From Fictibacillus arsenicus (lineage in GTDB: Bacteria; Bacillota; Bacilli; Bacillales; Fictibacillaceae): a DNA stretch of 64,000 bases. Positions 1 through 7,944 of this stretch are shown here, piece after piece. Within the stretch, counting starts at the first letter, position 1, and each line of letters opens with the position of its first letter. Position numbers and translations under genes: made by a program. The notes under the pieces are model-generated. The model saw only the letters and a program-made list of their open reading frames with translations, did not search any database and was not told the origin of the DNA. The DNA is taken from NCBI RefSeq assembly GCF_001642935.1, contig NZ_CP016761.1, forward strand, positions 1,240,001-1,304,000. Reading direction: 5' to 3'.

Positions 1-959
1 AAACTTCAGTAACTAAAGTGAATCAATTATCATCTACTAAATACAATTTTGGACAATTAATCGGGAAATCACCGAATTTTTTAAAAAGCATAAAACTGGC
101 CGAGAAAGCGTCTCTGTTAAATTCCACCTTATTGCTTTCTGGCGAGACTGGCACAGGAAAAGAAATATTTGCACAATCTATCCATCATGCAAGCGAAAGA
201 AAGAATGAGCCGTTTATAGCCATAAATTGTGCAGCGATACCTAGAGAATTAATAGAAAGTGAATTGTTTGGATATGAATCAGGATCGTTTACGGGTGCTA
301 AATCTAAAGGTAGTCAGGGGAAATTTGAGCTGGCAAAAGGAGGAACAATTTTTTTGGATGAAATTGGGGATATGCCGCTAAAAGTACAAGTGCATCTCCT
401 CCGAGTATTAGAAGAGAAAGTTGTTACAAGAATTGGCGGGGAAAAGCCGATTCCTATAGATGTCCGAATTATATCTGCTACACACAAAAATTTAATCGAT
501 GAGGTTCACAAAGAACAGTTCCGCCAAGATTTATTATATCGTTTACGCGTGATTCAAATAAGACTTCCTTCTTTACGTGAAAGAACCGAGGATATCCCAT
601 TACTTGTTAAACATTTTGTTAAAAAATTTAGTCCTCAATTCACTGACAAAGATGTACTGTTGCCTATAGAAACAATCCAATTACTTAAAAAATATCAGTT
701 TCCCGGAAATATTAGAGAGTTAAAGAATATTGTCGAGCAGTCACTTTTCAATATGGAAGGAAATGTTTTACATCCTTATTATTTACCGTCTGAACTAATT
801 GAGTCTGTAGAACATCCAATCGATTTTGAAAAAGAGCAGTTGATTGCAGCTCTAACGAGAATGAGCGGAAATATTACTAATGTAGCTATAGATCTTGGCA
901 TTTCACGCGCTACCTTGTATCGAAAGCTAAAGAAATATGGCATTCAAGCCAAATTTTAA
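1..959 (+). CDS. sigma-54-dependent transcriptional activator, N-terminus outside window
   Basis: The frame is open to the left edge, so this is the C-terminal part of a bacterial enhancer-binding protein; the GTG at 18 is probably internal. Visible are Walker A GETGTGKE, the sigma-54-contacting loop in the variant form GSFTGA, Walker B GGTIFLDEIGD, the arginine-finger region, and a C-terminal Fis-type helix-turn-helix (about the last 40 residues, ending in the SRATLYRKLKKYGI helix). The N-terminal sensor domain (GAF/PAS type in AcoR-like relatives) cannot be seen, so the inducer is unknown. The adjacent sigma-54 promoter at 1140-1155 and inverted repeat at 1050-1068 make it the likely activator of the 1266-3946 operon. 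Confidence 0.93.
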   Translation, partial: TSVTKVNQLSSTKYNFGQLIGKSPNFLKSIKLAEKASLLNSTLLLSGETGTGKEIFAQSIHHASERKNEPFIAINCAAIPRELIESELFGYESGSFTGAKSKGSQGKFELAKGGTIFLDEIGDMPLKVQVHLLRVLEEKVVTRIGGEKPIPIDVRIISATHKNLIDEVHKEQFRQDLLYRLRVIQIRLPSLRERTEDIPLLVKHFVKKFSPQFTDKDVLLPIETIQLLKKYQFPGNIRELKNIVEQSLFNMEGNVLHPYYLPSELIESVEHPIDFEKEQLIAALTRMSGNITNVAIDLGISRATLYRKLKKYGIQAKF

Positions 960-1049
960 ATTTCGAATAAATAATCCACTTTTAGACCGTGAAATGGGTG
1001 CCATAAACAATGGTACTATGGTTTTAGCTTCTTTTAATAGGTTAAGACA

Positions 1050-1076
1050 TGAGACAGATTTTGTCTCAATGAGACA
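1050..1076 (+). promoter_or_regulatory. candidate upstream activator sequence for the sigma-54 regulator
   Basis: A perfect inverted repeat TGAGACA (1050-1056), 5-nt spacer, TGTCTCA (1062-1068) is followed by a third half-site TGAGACA at 1070-1076. It sits about 70-90 bp upstream of the -24 element, the usual distance for an enhancer-binding protein that loops to sigma-54 polymerase. Binding by the neighbouring regulator is inferred from position and symmetry. Confidence 0.7.
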
Positions 1077-1139
1077 CACAGTTTTTTAAATATAAGGGTA
1101 AAAATGCCTATTACTACGGAAATTTGAATATTTTTAATT

Positions 1140-1155
1140 TGGCACACATCTTGCA
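1140..1155 (+). promoter_or_regulatory. sigma-54 (SigL) -24/-12 promoter
   Basis: TGGCAC, 5 nt, TTGCA: an exact match to the consensus, with GG (1141-1142) and GC (1153-1154) correctly spaced. The predicted start is near 1165, leaving a leader of about 100 nt to the first gene. Confidence 0.92.
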
Positions 1156-1265
1156 TAATAATTAGTCACAATAATGAAGTGGGGTGAAAACGGAAAATCA
1201 ATGGCAAATTTTCAAGTGTAGAGCAGAGAACGAAATTCACAATAAAAAACAAGGAGGAATATCTA

Positions 1266-2072
1266 TTGGGTAAAAGGTTGGAAGGTAAAATTGCGATTGT
1301 TACAGGTGCGAGTTCAGGTAATGGGCGTGCTATTGCGCTTGCTTTTGCGAGAGAAGGTGCCAAAGTTATTTGTAGTGACTTACAAAAATCAGCCCGACAA
1401 GGAGGATATGAGAAAAGTATTGATATTGACACAGATGATCTTATTCGCAATCAAGGTGGTGAAGCTCAATTTATTAAAGGCGATGTAACAAAGTCAGAAG
1501 ACGTTCAATCATTAGTTGACGCATCTGTATCTAACTATGGCCGATTAGATATCATAGTCAACAATGCTGGTGTTTTTACTGGACTTGCTGGAATTGTGGA
1601 AGAATCGGAGGAAGCATTTGACTTAAGCATGGCTGTTAATACAAAAGGGGTTTGGTTGGGGTGTAAATTCGCCATTACTCAAATGTTAGAACAAAATGAA
1701 AGCGCTTCAAATGAATCGCGAGGAAAAATTATTAATATAGCTTCCATTGGGGGTCTTGTTGGTTTAGCACAGGAACCTGCATATTGCGCCTCTAAAGGTG
1801 CGGTTGTCAATTTAACAAAGCAACTGGCTGTTGATTACGCTCCTAGTCGCATTAATGTAAATGCTATTTGTCCCGGTTTTTTAGCAACTGCGATGGTAAG
1901 GCCATTTTTAGAAAATCCTGAATTAAATAAAGGTCTTCACGATCAATCACCATGGCCAACTTTAGGAACGGCAGAAGATGTTGCAAAAGCAGCTGTATTT
2001 TTAGCATCAGATGAATCACGTTGGGTTTCGGGTTCATCATTAGTCGTAGATGGTGGATTTACTGCACGATAA
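1266..2072 (+). CDS. short-chain dehydrogenase/reductase (SDR)
   Basis: A 268-residue NAD(P)-dependent oxidoreductase of the classical SDR fold. TTG start, chosen for the AAGGAGG just upstream. It has the nucleotide-binding TGASSGNG, the structural NNAG, catalytic Ser in NIASIGG, catalytic YCASK (Tyr-x3-Lys), the substrate-loop start CPG, and the C-terminal VDGGFTA. After beta-strand 2 (SDLQ) there is an insertion with GGYE absent from short SDRs and shared with the SDR at 3116, so the pair look like diverged duplicates. First gene of the sigma-54 operon; the stop is 16 nt before the hydrolase gene. Substrate unknown, probably a secondary alcohol or hydroxy compound. Confidence 0.92.
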   Translation: MGKRLEGKIAIVTGASSGNGRAIALAFAREGAKVICSDLQKSARQGGYEKSIDIDTDDLIRNQGGEAQFIKGDVTKSEDVQSLVDASVSNYGRLDIIVNNAGVFTGLAGIVEESEEAFDLSMAVNTKGVWLGCKFAITQMLEQNESASNESRGKIINIASIGGLVGLAQEPAYCASKGAVVNLTKQLAVDYAPSRINVNAICPGFLATAMVRPFLENPELNKGLHDQSPWPTLGTAEDVAKAAVFLASDESRWVSGSSLVVDGGFTAR

Positions 2073-2088
2073 ATTGGGAGGTGCCAAA

Positions 2089-3027
2089 ATGGCTCATACA
2101 AGAGAAAATGTAACATTTAAAAGTGAAGGACATAATTGTAAAGGCTGGCTGTATGCTCCAGAAAACAAAAACGGACAAAAAAACCCAGCACTTGTGATGG
2201 CTCATGGATTCAGTGCGGTAAAAGAAATGTATTTGCCGAACTTTGCTGAAAAGTTTGCGGACGCAGGGTTTGTGGTTTTAGTATTTGATTATCGATTTAT
2301 TGGCGAAGGAGAAGGGGAGCCGCGTCAACATGTAATTCCAGAAGAACAACACAAGGATTATAAAAATGCGATTACTTGGATATCCCAACACCCTGAAGTA
2401 GATGAGGAACGTATTGGAATCTGGGGATCATCATACAGTGGCGGGCATGTTTTACACATTGCTGCAACAGATCGACGTGTCAAAGCAGTAGTTGCACAAG
2501 TTCCTTTAGTGAATGGTTGGAAAAATGCACAGAGACTTATGAGGCCAGATATCATGAATAATTTTATTAAAGACTTAAATGATTATCGGAAATCAAGATA
2601 CAATGGTGGAGAAGTCCAACATGTTGCAGTTGTTGCTCCGGAAGGAGAACCTAGTGCTTTACCAACTCCAGATTCTTATGAATGGTTCATGACAGGAGGA
2701 GAAACAATCGCCCCCAATTGGAAGAATCAAGTAACACTTGAAACCATGGAGGCATTTTTAGGATACAACCCGGCTGGTTTAATTGATATCATTTCTCCAA
2801 CACCACTTTTGATGGTAGTAGCAGAGAATGATGAGTTGACACCTACTGATCTAGCAATTGAAGCATTCCAAATAGCAAGAGAGCCAAAAGAACTCGTTAT
2901 AATTCCCGGGGGTCACTTTGGAGCATATTTGGAACCCGGATTATCTCATTCTGCGCCACCGGCGGTAGCGTGGTTTAAAAAATACTTATTGGATTCAACA
3001 ACCACCAATCAGTTTATTAATGTTTAA
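2089..3027 (+). CDS. alpha/beta hydrolase
   Basis: A 312-residue cytosolic hydrolase. ATG 2089 is chosen because GGGAGGTG lies just upstream; the longer frame from 2050 overlaps the preceding gene. The oxyanion region is AHGFSAVKEM, the nucleophile elbow is WGSSYSGG (second Ser of GSS likely nucleophile, as in CocE-like enzymes), the acid is in VAENDELTP, and the catalytic His is in PGGHFGAYL. It is flanked by two SDRs under one sigma-54 promoter, so it may cleave an ester or lactone generated by or feeding the dehydrogenases. No Baeyer-Villiger monooxygenase is present to complete a ketone pathway, so the substrate stays open. Confidence 0.88.
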   Translation: MAHTRENVTFKSEGHNCKGWLYAPENKNGQKNPALVMAHGFSAVKEMYLPNFAEKFADAGFVVLVFDYRFIGEGEGEPRQHVIPEEQHKDYKNAITWISQHPEVDEERIGIWGSSYSGGHVLHIAATDRRVKAVVAQVPLVNGWKNAQRLMRPDIMNNFIKDLNDYRKSRYNGGEVQHVAVVAPEGEPSALPTPDSYEWFMTGGETIAPNWKNQVTLETMEAFLGYNPAGLIDIISPTPLLMVVAENDELTPTDLAIEAFQIAREPKELVIIPGGHFGAYLEPGLSHSAPPAVAWFKKYLLDSTTTNQFINV

Positions 3028-3115
3028 ATATCAGGCTCTTTTTAACACGGTTAGATAACTATGTTTATAATATGCTAGATTTAAAACAAAGAAATGAAGT
3101 CGGGAGTGAATAACC

Positions 3116-3946
3116 TTGGGTAAACTTAATGGAAAAGTGGCTCTAGTAACGGGGGCGAGTTCGGGTTTTGGACGAGGAATATCTTTGGCCTTAGCAGAGG
3201 AAGGTGCCAAAGTAATTGTTGCCGATTTAAAAAGAAATACAAATGAAGGTGGATTTGAAGATAATAATATTTCTACTGACCAAGTGATTATAGAAATGGG
3301 TGGACAAGCAATATTTGCGGAATGTGATGTAACTAAAGCAACTGAAGTAAAATACGCGGTACAAACCGCAGTTGAGGAATTTGGCCGACTGGATATCATA
3401 GTTAACAATGCAGGAATTTATCGTGGCGGCGATTATATGCATAATCTAACAGAAGAAGATTTAGATATGTGTCTAAATGTAAATGTCAAAGGTTCTTGGA
3501 ACGGTTGCCAGCACGCTATAACTCAGTTTTTGAAACAAGGTGATGGTGGAAAAATTATTAACATTGTTTCTACCGCTGGGTTAGGTGGATATCCCTCACA
3601 GGCTCCATACAATATGTCCAAAGGAGCCGCTGCTAATTTAACAAGAACAATAGCAATCGAATATGGGCCACATAAAATTACTGCTAATGGAATATGTCCT
3701 ACGTATTGTAAAACTTCTCTTACCAGACCGTTTTTTGAAAATGAAGAATTACGAAATAATGTTGAGTCGAAAATCCCGCTTGGAAGGTGGGGTGAAGTAG
3801 ATGATGTGGCAAAACTGGCCGTGTTCCTCGCTTCCGAAGATTCAAATTATATAAATGGAGTAATGGTTCCATTAGATGGAGGAGAAACCCTCTCTAGCTT
3901 CTCAAATCAAGATTTCGGATTGCGAGTTTCATCTTTTCATAAATAA
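3116..3946 (+). CDS. short-chain dehydrogenase/reductase (SDR), second copy
   Basis: 276 residues, TTG start preceded by GGGAGTGA. Motifs: TGASSGFG, NNAG, catalytic Ser in IVSTAG, YNMSK (Tyr-x3-Lys), and the C-terminal LDGGETL. It shares with the SDR at 1266 the MGKL start, the post-beta2 insertion (here with GGFE) and general layout, but has a longer tail of about 20 residues after the usual end. Third gene of the putative sigma-54 operon, 88 nt after the hydrolase with no clear terminator between. Likely acts on the same compound class or on the next oxidation step. Confidence 0.91.
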   Translation: MGKLNGKVALVTGASSGFGRGISLALAEEGAKVIVADLKRNTNEGGFEDNNISTDQVIIEMGGQAIFAECDVTKATEVKYAVQTAVEEFGRLDIIVNNAGIYRGGDYMHNLTEEDLDMCLNVNVKGSWNGCQHAITQFLKQGDGGKIINIVSTAGLGGYPSQAPYNMSKGAAANLTRTIAIEYGPHKITANGICPTYCKTSLTRPFFENEELRNNVESKIPLGRWGEVDDVAKLAVFLASEDSNYINGVMVPLDGGETLSSFSNQDFGLRVSSFHK

Positions 3947-4886
3947 ACATTAAAACAAAACTTTTTATACCAGAACAATTCCGAGTGAAAAACCGCATAT
4001 TGTAAGAAAACTAGGCCCATAGAATATTATGGGCTTATATTCACATAAAATAGAGAAACATTCAAACATCGCCAGGGGGTGTTTTTTTTGAAAACTGAGT
4101 CTAAAAAAATGGAGATAAATGGAATGAGAGGGATACAACTGATATAAAAAAAGTAGGCCATCAAAATAGCCTCGCTTTCATATAAAGAGAGGATCCATCT
4201 CATACCTATCATAGGGTTAAAAATCAACTGTTTCGCAAGTCATGATAGTTTGAATTAAAACAAGTCGGTTGTTATTATTAAGGTGAACACCAACTACATC
4301 AAGGTTTGAATTGAAACATTCGTTTTCTTGTTTACGTACGCTACTTTAATTTTCGTTATCTCAAATATACTCCGTCTATAAAATTTATTTACTAGTAGAT
4401 AGTAAACTTCTTAATTTCAATTCTATGCGATATCCTATACAGACAATTGGAATGGTTAATGTAATGTAACTGGGCTTTTTATTACGGTTTATCCTAAGTA
4501 GACAATGTTTTCCCCGATAAGTACCAAAAAACGAATCCGTATTTCCAAGGATTATGACAATTATTTTGATTCTTAAGATACAGTTCATGCAACATCCTTG
4601 CATTTACGAAAATCAGTCTTGCTTCCAATGTAGAAAAGATGAATTGTATACAAATTTAAAGTAATGATGATGCAATAGGGTCTAACTTGGTTACTCGTCA
4701 CATAATGTGGGAATCGTGTTTTATACATTATTAAAAGACAATTCCATTTGGTCAAACGGTGGTCAACAATGGTCACAGATTACGGTTAACGGAACGGATT
4801 CGAGCCAAAAATCTTTATAATCTGCTGGTGTTTTTATATAATTCAGTTAATTCTTATAAACTTACTTGGGTAAAGGAGGAAATAAA
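3947..4886. other. gene-poor AT-rich intergenic stretch
   Basis: I see no convincing gene in 940 bp; the only open frames are 60-70-codon minus-strand frames without ribosome sites. A 7-bp hairpin GCCCATA / TATGGGC at 4015-4034 followed by TTATATT may be a weak terminator for the sigma-54 operon. The 15-bp string GTTTGAATTAAAACA (4249) recurs with one change at 4306. The stretch may be decayed sequence. Confidence 0.5.
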
Positions 4887-5342
4887 ATGGCTCAATCATC
4901 AACTTTGATTAAAGTATCAGCATCAGGGAAGTGGGATTCAGGTTTAAAAACCAATATCGCTGTTCGAAACTTTTCTGGTTTTTCCATGGATGAACCAGTT
5001 GAGCTTGGAGGAACGGATACTGCGCCCAATCCAATTGAATATGTAGCTGCTGCACTTAATGGCTGTAATGGAGTCATGATTCCCATGATTGCGCAAGAAC
5101 TAGGCTTCAATTTTACCGGTATTGATTTTGAAACCACAGGCATATTGGATACCCGGGGCCTGATGGGGGAAGAAGGAGTTTCCCCGCATTTTCAAAAAAT
5201 CCGATTCAATGTTAATATACAAACAGACGAAAACGAAGAGAGAATTGAAGAGCTGAAAAATGAAGTGGAGCGCAGATGCCCGGTCTTTAATCTTTTTGTT
5301 GATTCAAAGATTGAAATTGATACAAAATGGACTAAGATTTAA
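4887..5342 (+). CDS. OsmC/Ohr family peroxiredoxin-like protein
   Basis: 151 residues from ATG 4887, preceded by AAAGGAGG; an upstream TTG at 4866 lies before the ribosome site and is rejected. The OsmC fold is recognisable by the GTDTAPNPIEYVAAALNGC helix carrying the first catalytic cysteine and by RRCPVFNLF carrying the second. Family members reduce organic hydroperoxides through this cysteine pair in the cytoplasm. It is monocistronic and ends in a terminator hairpin. Confidence 0.88.
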   Translation: MAQSSTLIKVSASGKWDSGLKTNIAVRNFSGFSMDEPVELGGTDTAPNPIEYVAAALNGCNGVMIPMIAQELGFNFTGIDFETTGILDTRGLMGEEGVSPHFQKIRFNVNIQTDENEERIEELKNEVERRCPVFNLFVDSKIEIDTKWTKI

Positions 5343-5345
5343 AAA

Positions 5346-5402
5346 GCTAGAATCAGATCTAGCAAAAAGGGTTGGTATTGAGGTCAGAGTACCATCCTTT
5401 TT
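5346..5402 (+). terminator. terminator region after the OsmC gene
   Basis: Two hairpins in series: GCTAGA / TCTAGC (5346-5363), then AAAAAGG-GTTGGTA paired with TACCATCCTTTTT (5364-5402) ending in a T tract. Confidence 0.7.
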
Positions 5403-5438
5403 GTAGTTAGAAACTTATTATATAGCACCGGTTTTGAA

Positions 5439-5597
5439 ATGTTGACCAGGACACAATCAGTTTACGAACGAGGAGTTAGTAGATTCAGTGGTAATGTAAA
5501 AGGTGATTACCTTAGTAAAACAAATCTGTATGTTCCTGTTCCGTTTGCAAATTGCCGCATCGAACGACCTGAGGATCTTCCATTTTCTAAAAAATAG
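5439..5597 (+). CDS. small ORF or gene tail of unknown function
   Basis: A 52-codon frame from ATG 5439 to TAG 5595, ending in LPFSKK 15 nt before a strong terminator (5613). The composition (VPVPFANCRIERPEDLPF) looks like real protein rather than chance. No ribosome site precedes the ATG, so this may be the 3' remnant of a longer gene. No family recognised. Confidence 0.35.
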   Translation: MLTRTQSVYERGVSRFSGNVKGDYLSKTNLYVPVPFANCRIERPEDLPFSKK

Positions 5598-5612
5598 TTA
5601 AGTAGCATGGTA

Positions 5613-5635
5613 GGCAGCCTGGTGGCTGCCTTTTG
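5613..5635 (+). terminator. Rho-independent terminator
   Basis: GGCAGCC (5613-5619), loop TGGT, GGCTGCC (5624-5630), then TTTT. It lies between the 52-codon frame and the structured leader at 5642. Confidence 0.85.
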
Positions 5636-5641
5636 TCGTTG

Positions 5642-5902
5642 TTCGCCCTTTACCTTCCGAATCGTAAAACAGTCAGAGCCGGCTAAACTTCTTCGCCGTC
5701 AGGACACCCGAACCTTTCCGGCAAGAAGCCAAGTCGGCGAGCCAAGCATTCAAGGGGCAAAAAACTTTGTTGTGGGAGTTACATCCACAAAAATCTTTTT
5801 ATGCTGGTTCCCTTGACCATTTGTCTATCTTCGTTTTTCTTCTCTCCACGTTAAAGGGGCGAAAATCCTTCCCTTTAGGAAACGGTTTCGCTTCGGAAGG
5901 TA
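5642..5902 (+). ncRNA. candidate structured RNA / leader upstream of an ArdC-like stub
   Basis: About 260 GC-rich nucleotides in AT-rich surroundings with many complementary segments. Outer arms TACCTTCCGAATCG (5651-5664) and CGCTTCGGAAGGTA (5889-5902) pair with one mismatch. Inner stems: GCCGGCT/AGTCGGC (5678, 5732), CTTCTTCGCCG/CGGCAAGAAG (5688, 5719), TCAAGGG/CCCTTGA (5750, 5810) enclosing TTGTGG/CCACAA (5770, 5785), and TCCT/AGGA (5866, 5877). TTCGCCCTTTA (5642) can also pair with TAAAGGGGCGAA (5852), crossing the outer stem, which implies a pseudoknot or a switch. It ends 7 nt before a GAGGAGGAG ribosome site. I match it to no riboswitch I know; a short inverted-repeat element is the alternative reading. 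Confidence 0.55.
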
Positions 5903-5923
5903 AAAAAGAGGAGGAGAACAAAG

Positions 5924-6025
5924 ATGAAAACGAATGTATACGAGATGATGACTGAACTTATTATTGAACAGTTAGAAATAGAAGAAACACGTAAAAAGTC
6001 CTTTTTACCTTTTACTAACTGGTAG
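5924..6025 (+). pseudogene. truncated ArdC-like (DUF1738) antirestriction gene, 5' stub
   Basis: ATG 5924 follows a very strong GAGGAGGAG site. The 33-codon frame begins MKTNVYEMMTELIIEQLE, which resembles the N-terminal ssDNA-binding helix of ArdC/DUF1738 proteins of plasmids and conjugative elements (typically VYE..TE.II..LE.G..PW). It then diverges and stops at 6023, leaving none of the usual several-hundred-residue protein. This suggests a decayed mobile element in front of the defence operon. The family call rests on about 18 residues. Confidence 0.45.
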
Positions 6026-6146
6026 CAAAAAATATAAAATCTATGGATGAAAATGGTACTATTTGTTAGAATATGAATTAATATATCTATAAAATAGGTA
6101 TTACATGAATAAATTTTGGAGCCAGCTGTCAGAAAGAGGAGATTGA

Positions 6147-7472
6147 ATGGATGGTAACCTACAAGAGTTGAGAGAGGTTTATAATGATAGAAAATTAGTT
6201 CCTTTTATTGGAGCGGGGTTATCTGCCCCTTTTAAAGTGCCAACATGGGGAGATTTGATAAGGGAGATTACTGACAAATATGCTCATGGAAAAATAGAGA
6301 AATTATTAAAAGATACTGTTGAATGGCATCTTGACAGCACCGATTATTGGGGTGCAATCGATGCGATAATGAAATATGCAAACTTAGTGGATCAGGATAT
6401 TCAAAAAATGATTGTGAAAATAATCAAACAAACGAAAGAGCATGTAGAGGACGCCAGCTTACACAATTATTCAGATCTTGCGAGAATGAACTTCAAACTT
6501 TATCTGACAACAAATTATGAAAACATTTTACATGAACAAATAAAGTGTGATGAACTTCCTATTTTATTAAAGAATATACAATTCAGTTCTCAAGAAATTT
6601 TTGATGAAAAACGGATTTGTCATCTTCATGGTTATACTGCTGATTCCGGTTCAATCGTTATGAGCAGAAGCAGCTATGAAAATCTCTATAGAAATGAAAA
6701 ATACGGGGAATTGTTAAAAGCGGTCACCAGTAGCAAACATATATTGTTCATGGGCTTTTCTTTCGATGATAAGTTTGTAAGTGATCTAATTAAAGATTAT
6801 AAGCGTTATCTCAACGGTACGCATTATATTCTTTTGGCTAACCCTACTAAAGAAAGAATGAAAGAATTGCGAGAACAATATGGCTTAATTACTATTCCAT
6901 ATGAAACAAAAGGATCTTCACATGTAATTGAAATTAGAAAAATATTGATGCAATTATCATCTGAGCATGTTCAAAACAAAATTGGCAGTCCAAATGGATC
7001 AGATGGTACTTCTAAAGTTTCTGGCAGTTCTGTTGTACTCGGAGCAGGGCTTTCGGACTTTCGGCATGATTTGACTAGTAATTTATTTTATAAAAAACTT
7101 AAGCTTGAGAATATCAATGAATCTATGATTGAGTTGAGTTCTATATTTTATGTAGCTTCAGAAAAATACATTCGAGCTTTAAAACAAGCAGGTATGTCAT
7201 TAGAAGTTATTGAAGCTATTTTATTTGAAGTATTTGTTAAATACAAAGAGCTTTATATCAAAACGTATGAGAGTTTTGGCGATAGCAAACAATTATTAAA
7301 AGTTGTCCATGATAGTTTAGCTGAGTATGACTTTGGAAGATACGCTGTACTATTTGAAGATAATAGATCGAATGAAAGCGAAAATAAGGGTTTAATACAT
7401 CTTTTGGCTGAGGATGAGACAATGGATGTTTGGTGGGGGGAGGAGAGATTTAATGAGCAGCCGGACAATTAA
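6147..7472 (+). CDS. SIR2-domain effector of an ABC-3C-type defence operon
   Basis: 441 residues; ATG preceded by GAGGAG. The N-terminal SIR2-like fold (residues about 15-260) has LVPFIGAGLS (dinucleotide-binding loop), TTNYEN (candidate catalytic Asn123) and HLHGYT (candidate His161), then SKHILFMGFSFDD and HYILLANP. Defence SIR2 proteins such as ThsA and DSR2 hydrolyse NAD+ and so kill or arrest infected cells. The C-terminal ~150 residues, after a Ser/Gly-rich linker, are helical and match the position of the C-terminal adaptor domain found on ABC-3C effectors. The reading frame overlaps the next gene by 20 nt, so the trio is translationally linked. NADase activity is inferred from the motifs. 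Confidence 0.85.
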   Translation: MDGNLQELREVYNDRKLVPFIGAGLSAPFKVPTWGDLIREITDKYAHGKIEKLLKDTVEWHLDSTDYWGAIDAIMKYANLVDQDIQKMIVKIIKQTKEHVEDASLHNYSDLARMNFKLYLTTNYENILHEQIKCDELPILLKNIQFSSQEIFDEKRICHLHGYTADSGSIVMSRSSYENLYRNEKYGELLKAVTSSKHILFMGFSFDDKFVSDLIKDYKRYLNGTHYILLANPTKERMKELREQYGLITIPYETKGSSHVIEIRKILMQLSSEHVQNKIGSPNGSDGTSKVSGSSVVLGAGLSDFRHDLTSNLFYKKLKLENINESMIELSSIFYVASEKYIRALKQAGMSLEVIEAILFEVFVKYKELYIKTYESFGDSKQLLKVVHDSLAEYDFGRYAVLFEDNRSNESENKGLIHLLAEDETMDVWWGEERFNEQPDN

Positions 7473-7944
7473 AAATTCATCAGTCCCTCTCTCTATTGAA
7501 TTGTTATTTAATAATGAAAAACTTGATATAATGAAGACTTTGTGCCTTTTGTATGCTTTTTCGAAAGACAGCAGGAAACGTAGAACAGTATCTGAAATAA
7601 TGTTTTATTACAGTCTTGTAAACTTTGATTTGATTAAGTTATTTGAAACAGATGAAAAATTCAGATATGGTGTGAAACCATCACCTAATCTGTATTTTCG
7701 TTTCCAGAGTAAAATTAATGGAATTCTTCTTAATATGTTACATTTGCAGTTTATAAATCTTAAAGGTGACATAACAAAAAAATTAGATGAAACAATAGTT
7801 CAGATAACTTCAACAGGTGAAGAATTTATTGATGAATTAAACTCGGTATTTTTCTCTAATTTAGTGTTTGAGTATTCACAGACACTGGAGAAAATAAAGT
7901 TTTCGGGTAGTAATTTGAAAGTGGTAAAGGGAGTGCAGCAGTGA
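7453..7944 (+). CDS. ABC-3C-type middle component
   Basis: 163 residues from ATG 7453, chosen for the GGGGAGGAGAG ribosome site within the end of the SIR2 gene. No catalytic motif; mostly helical with conserved-looking hydrophobic patches (MKTLCLLYAFSKD, LNMLHLQFINL). Size, position between a SIR2 effector and a DUF3732-like ATPase, and overlaps on both sides match the middle-component (MC) proteins of three-component ABC systems, which bridge sensor ATPase and effector. Called from context more than from sequence. Confidence 0.65.
   Translation: MSSRTIKNSSVPLSIELLFNNEKLDIMKTLCLLYAFSKDSRKRRTVSEIMFYYSLVNFDLIKLFETDEKFRYGVKPSPNLYFRFQSKINGILLNMLHLQFINLKGDITKKLDETIVQITSTGEEFIDELNSVFFSNLVFEYSQTLEKIKFSGSNLKVVKGVQQ

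Noticed and set aside
2050-2088. Upstream ATG extending the alpha/beta hydrolase
   Set aside because: It lies inside the preceding SDR gene and before the GGGAGGTG site; ATG 2089 is correctly spaced.
4249-4320. Two copies of GTTTGAATT(A/G)AAACA resembling a CRISPR repeat
   Set aside because: Only two copies 57 bp apart, no further repeats, no leader and no cas genes in the window.
4027-4776. Three minus-strand frames of 63-72 codons in the 3947-4886 gap
   Set aside because: No ribosome sites, no recognisable motifs and AT-rich composition; chance frames.
5607-5955. Plus-strand frames of 62-69 codons across the structured leader
   Set aside because: They have no ribosome site and run through complementary stem segments; the base pattern is explained by RNA pairing rather than coding.
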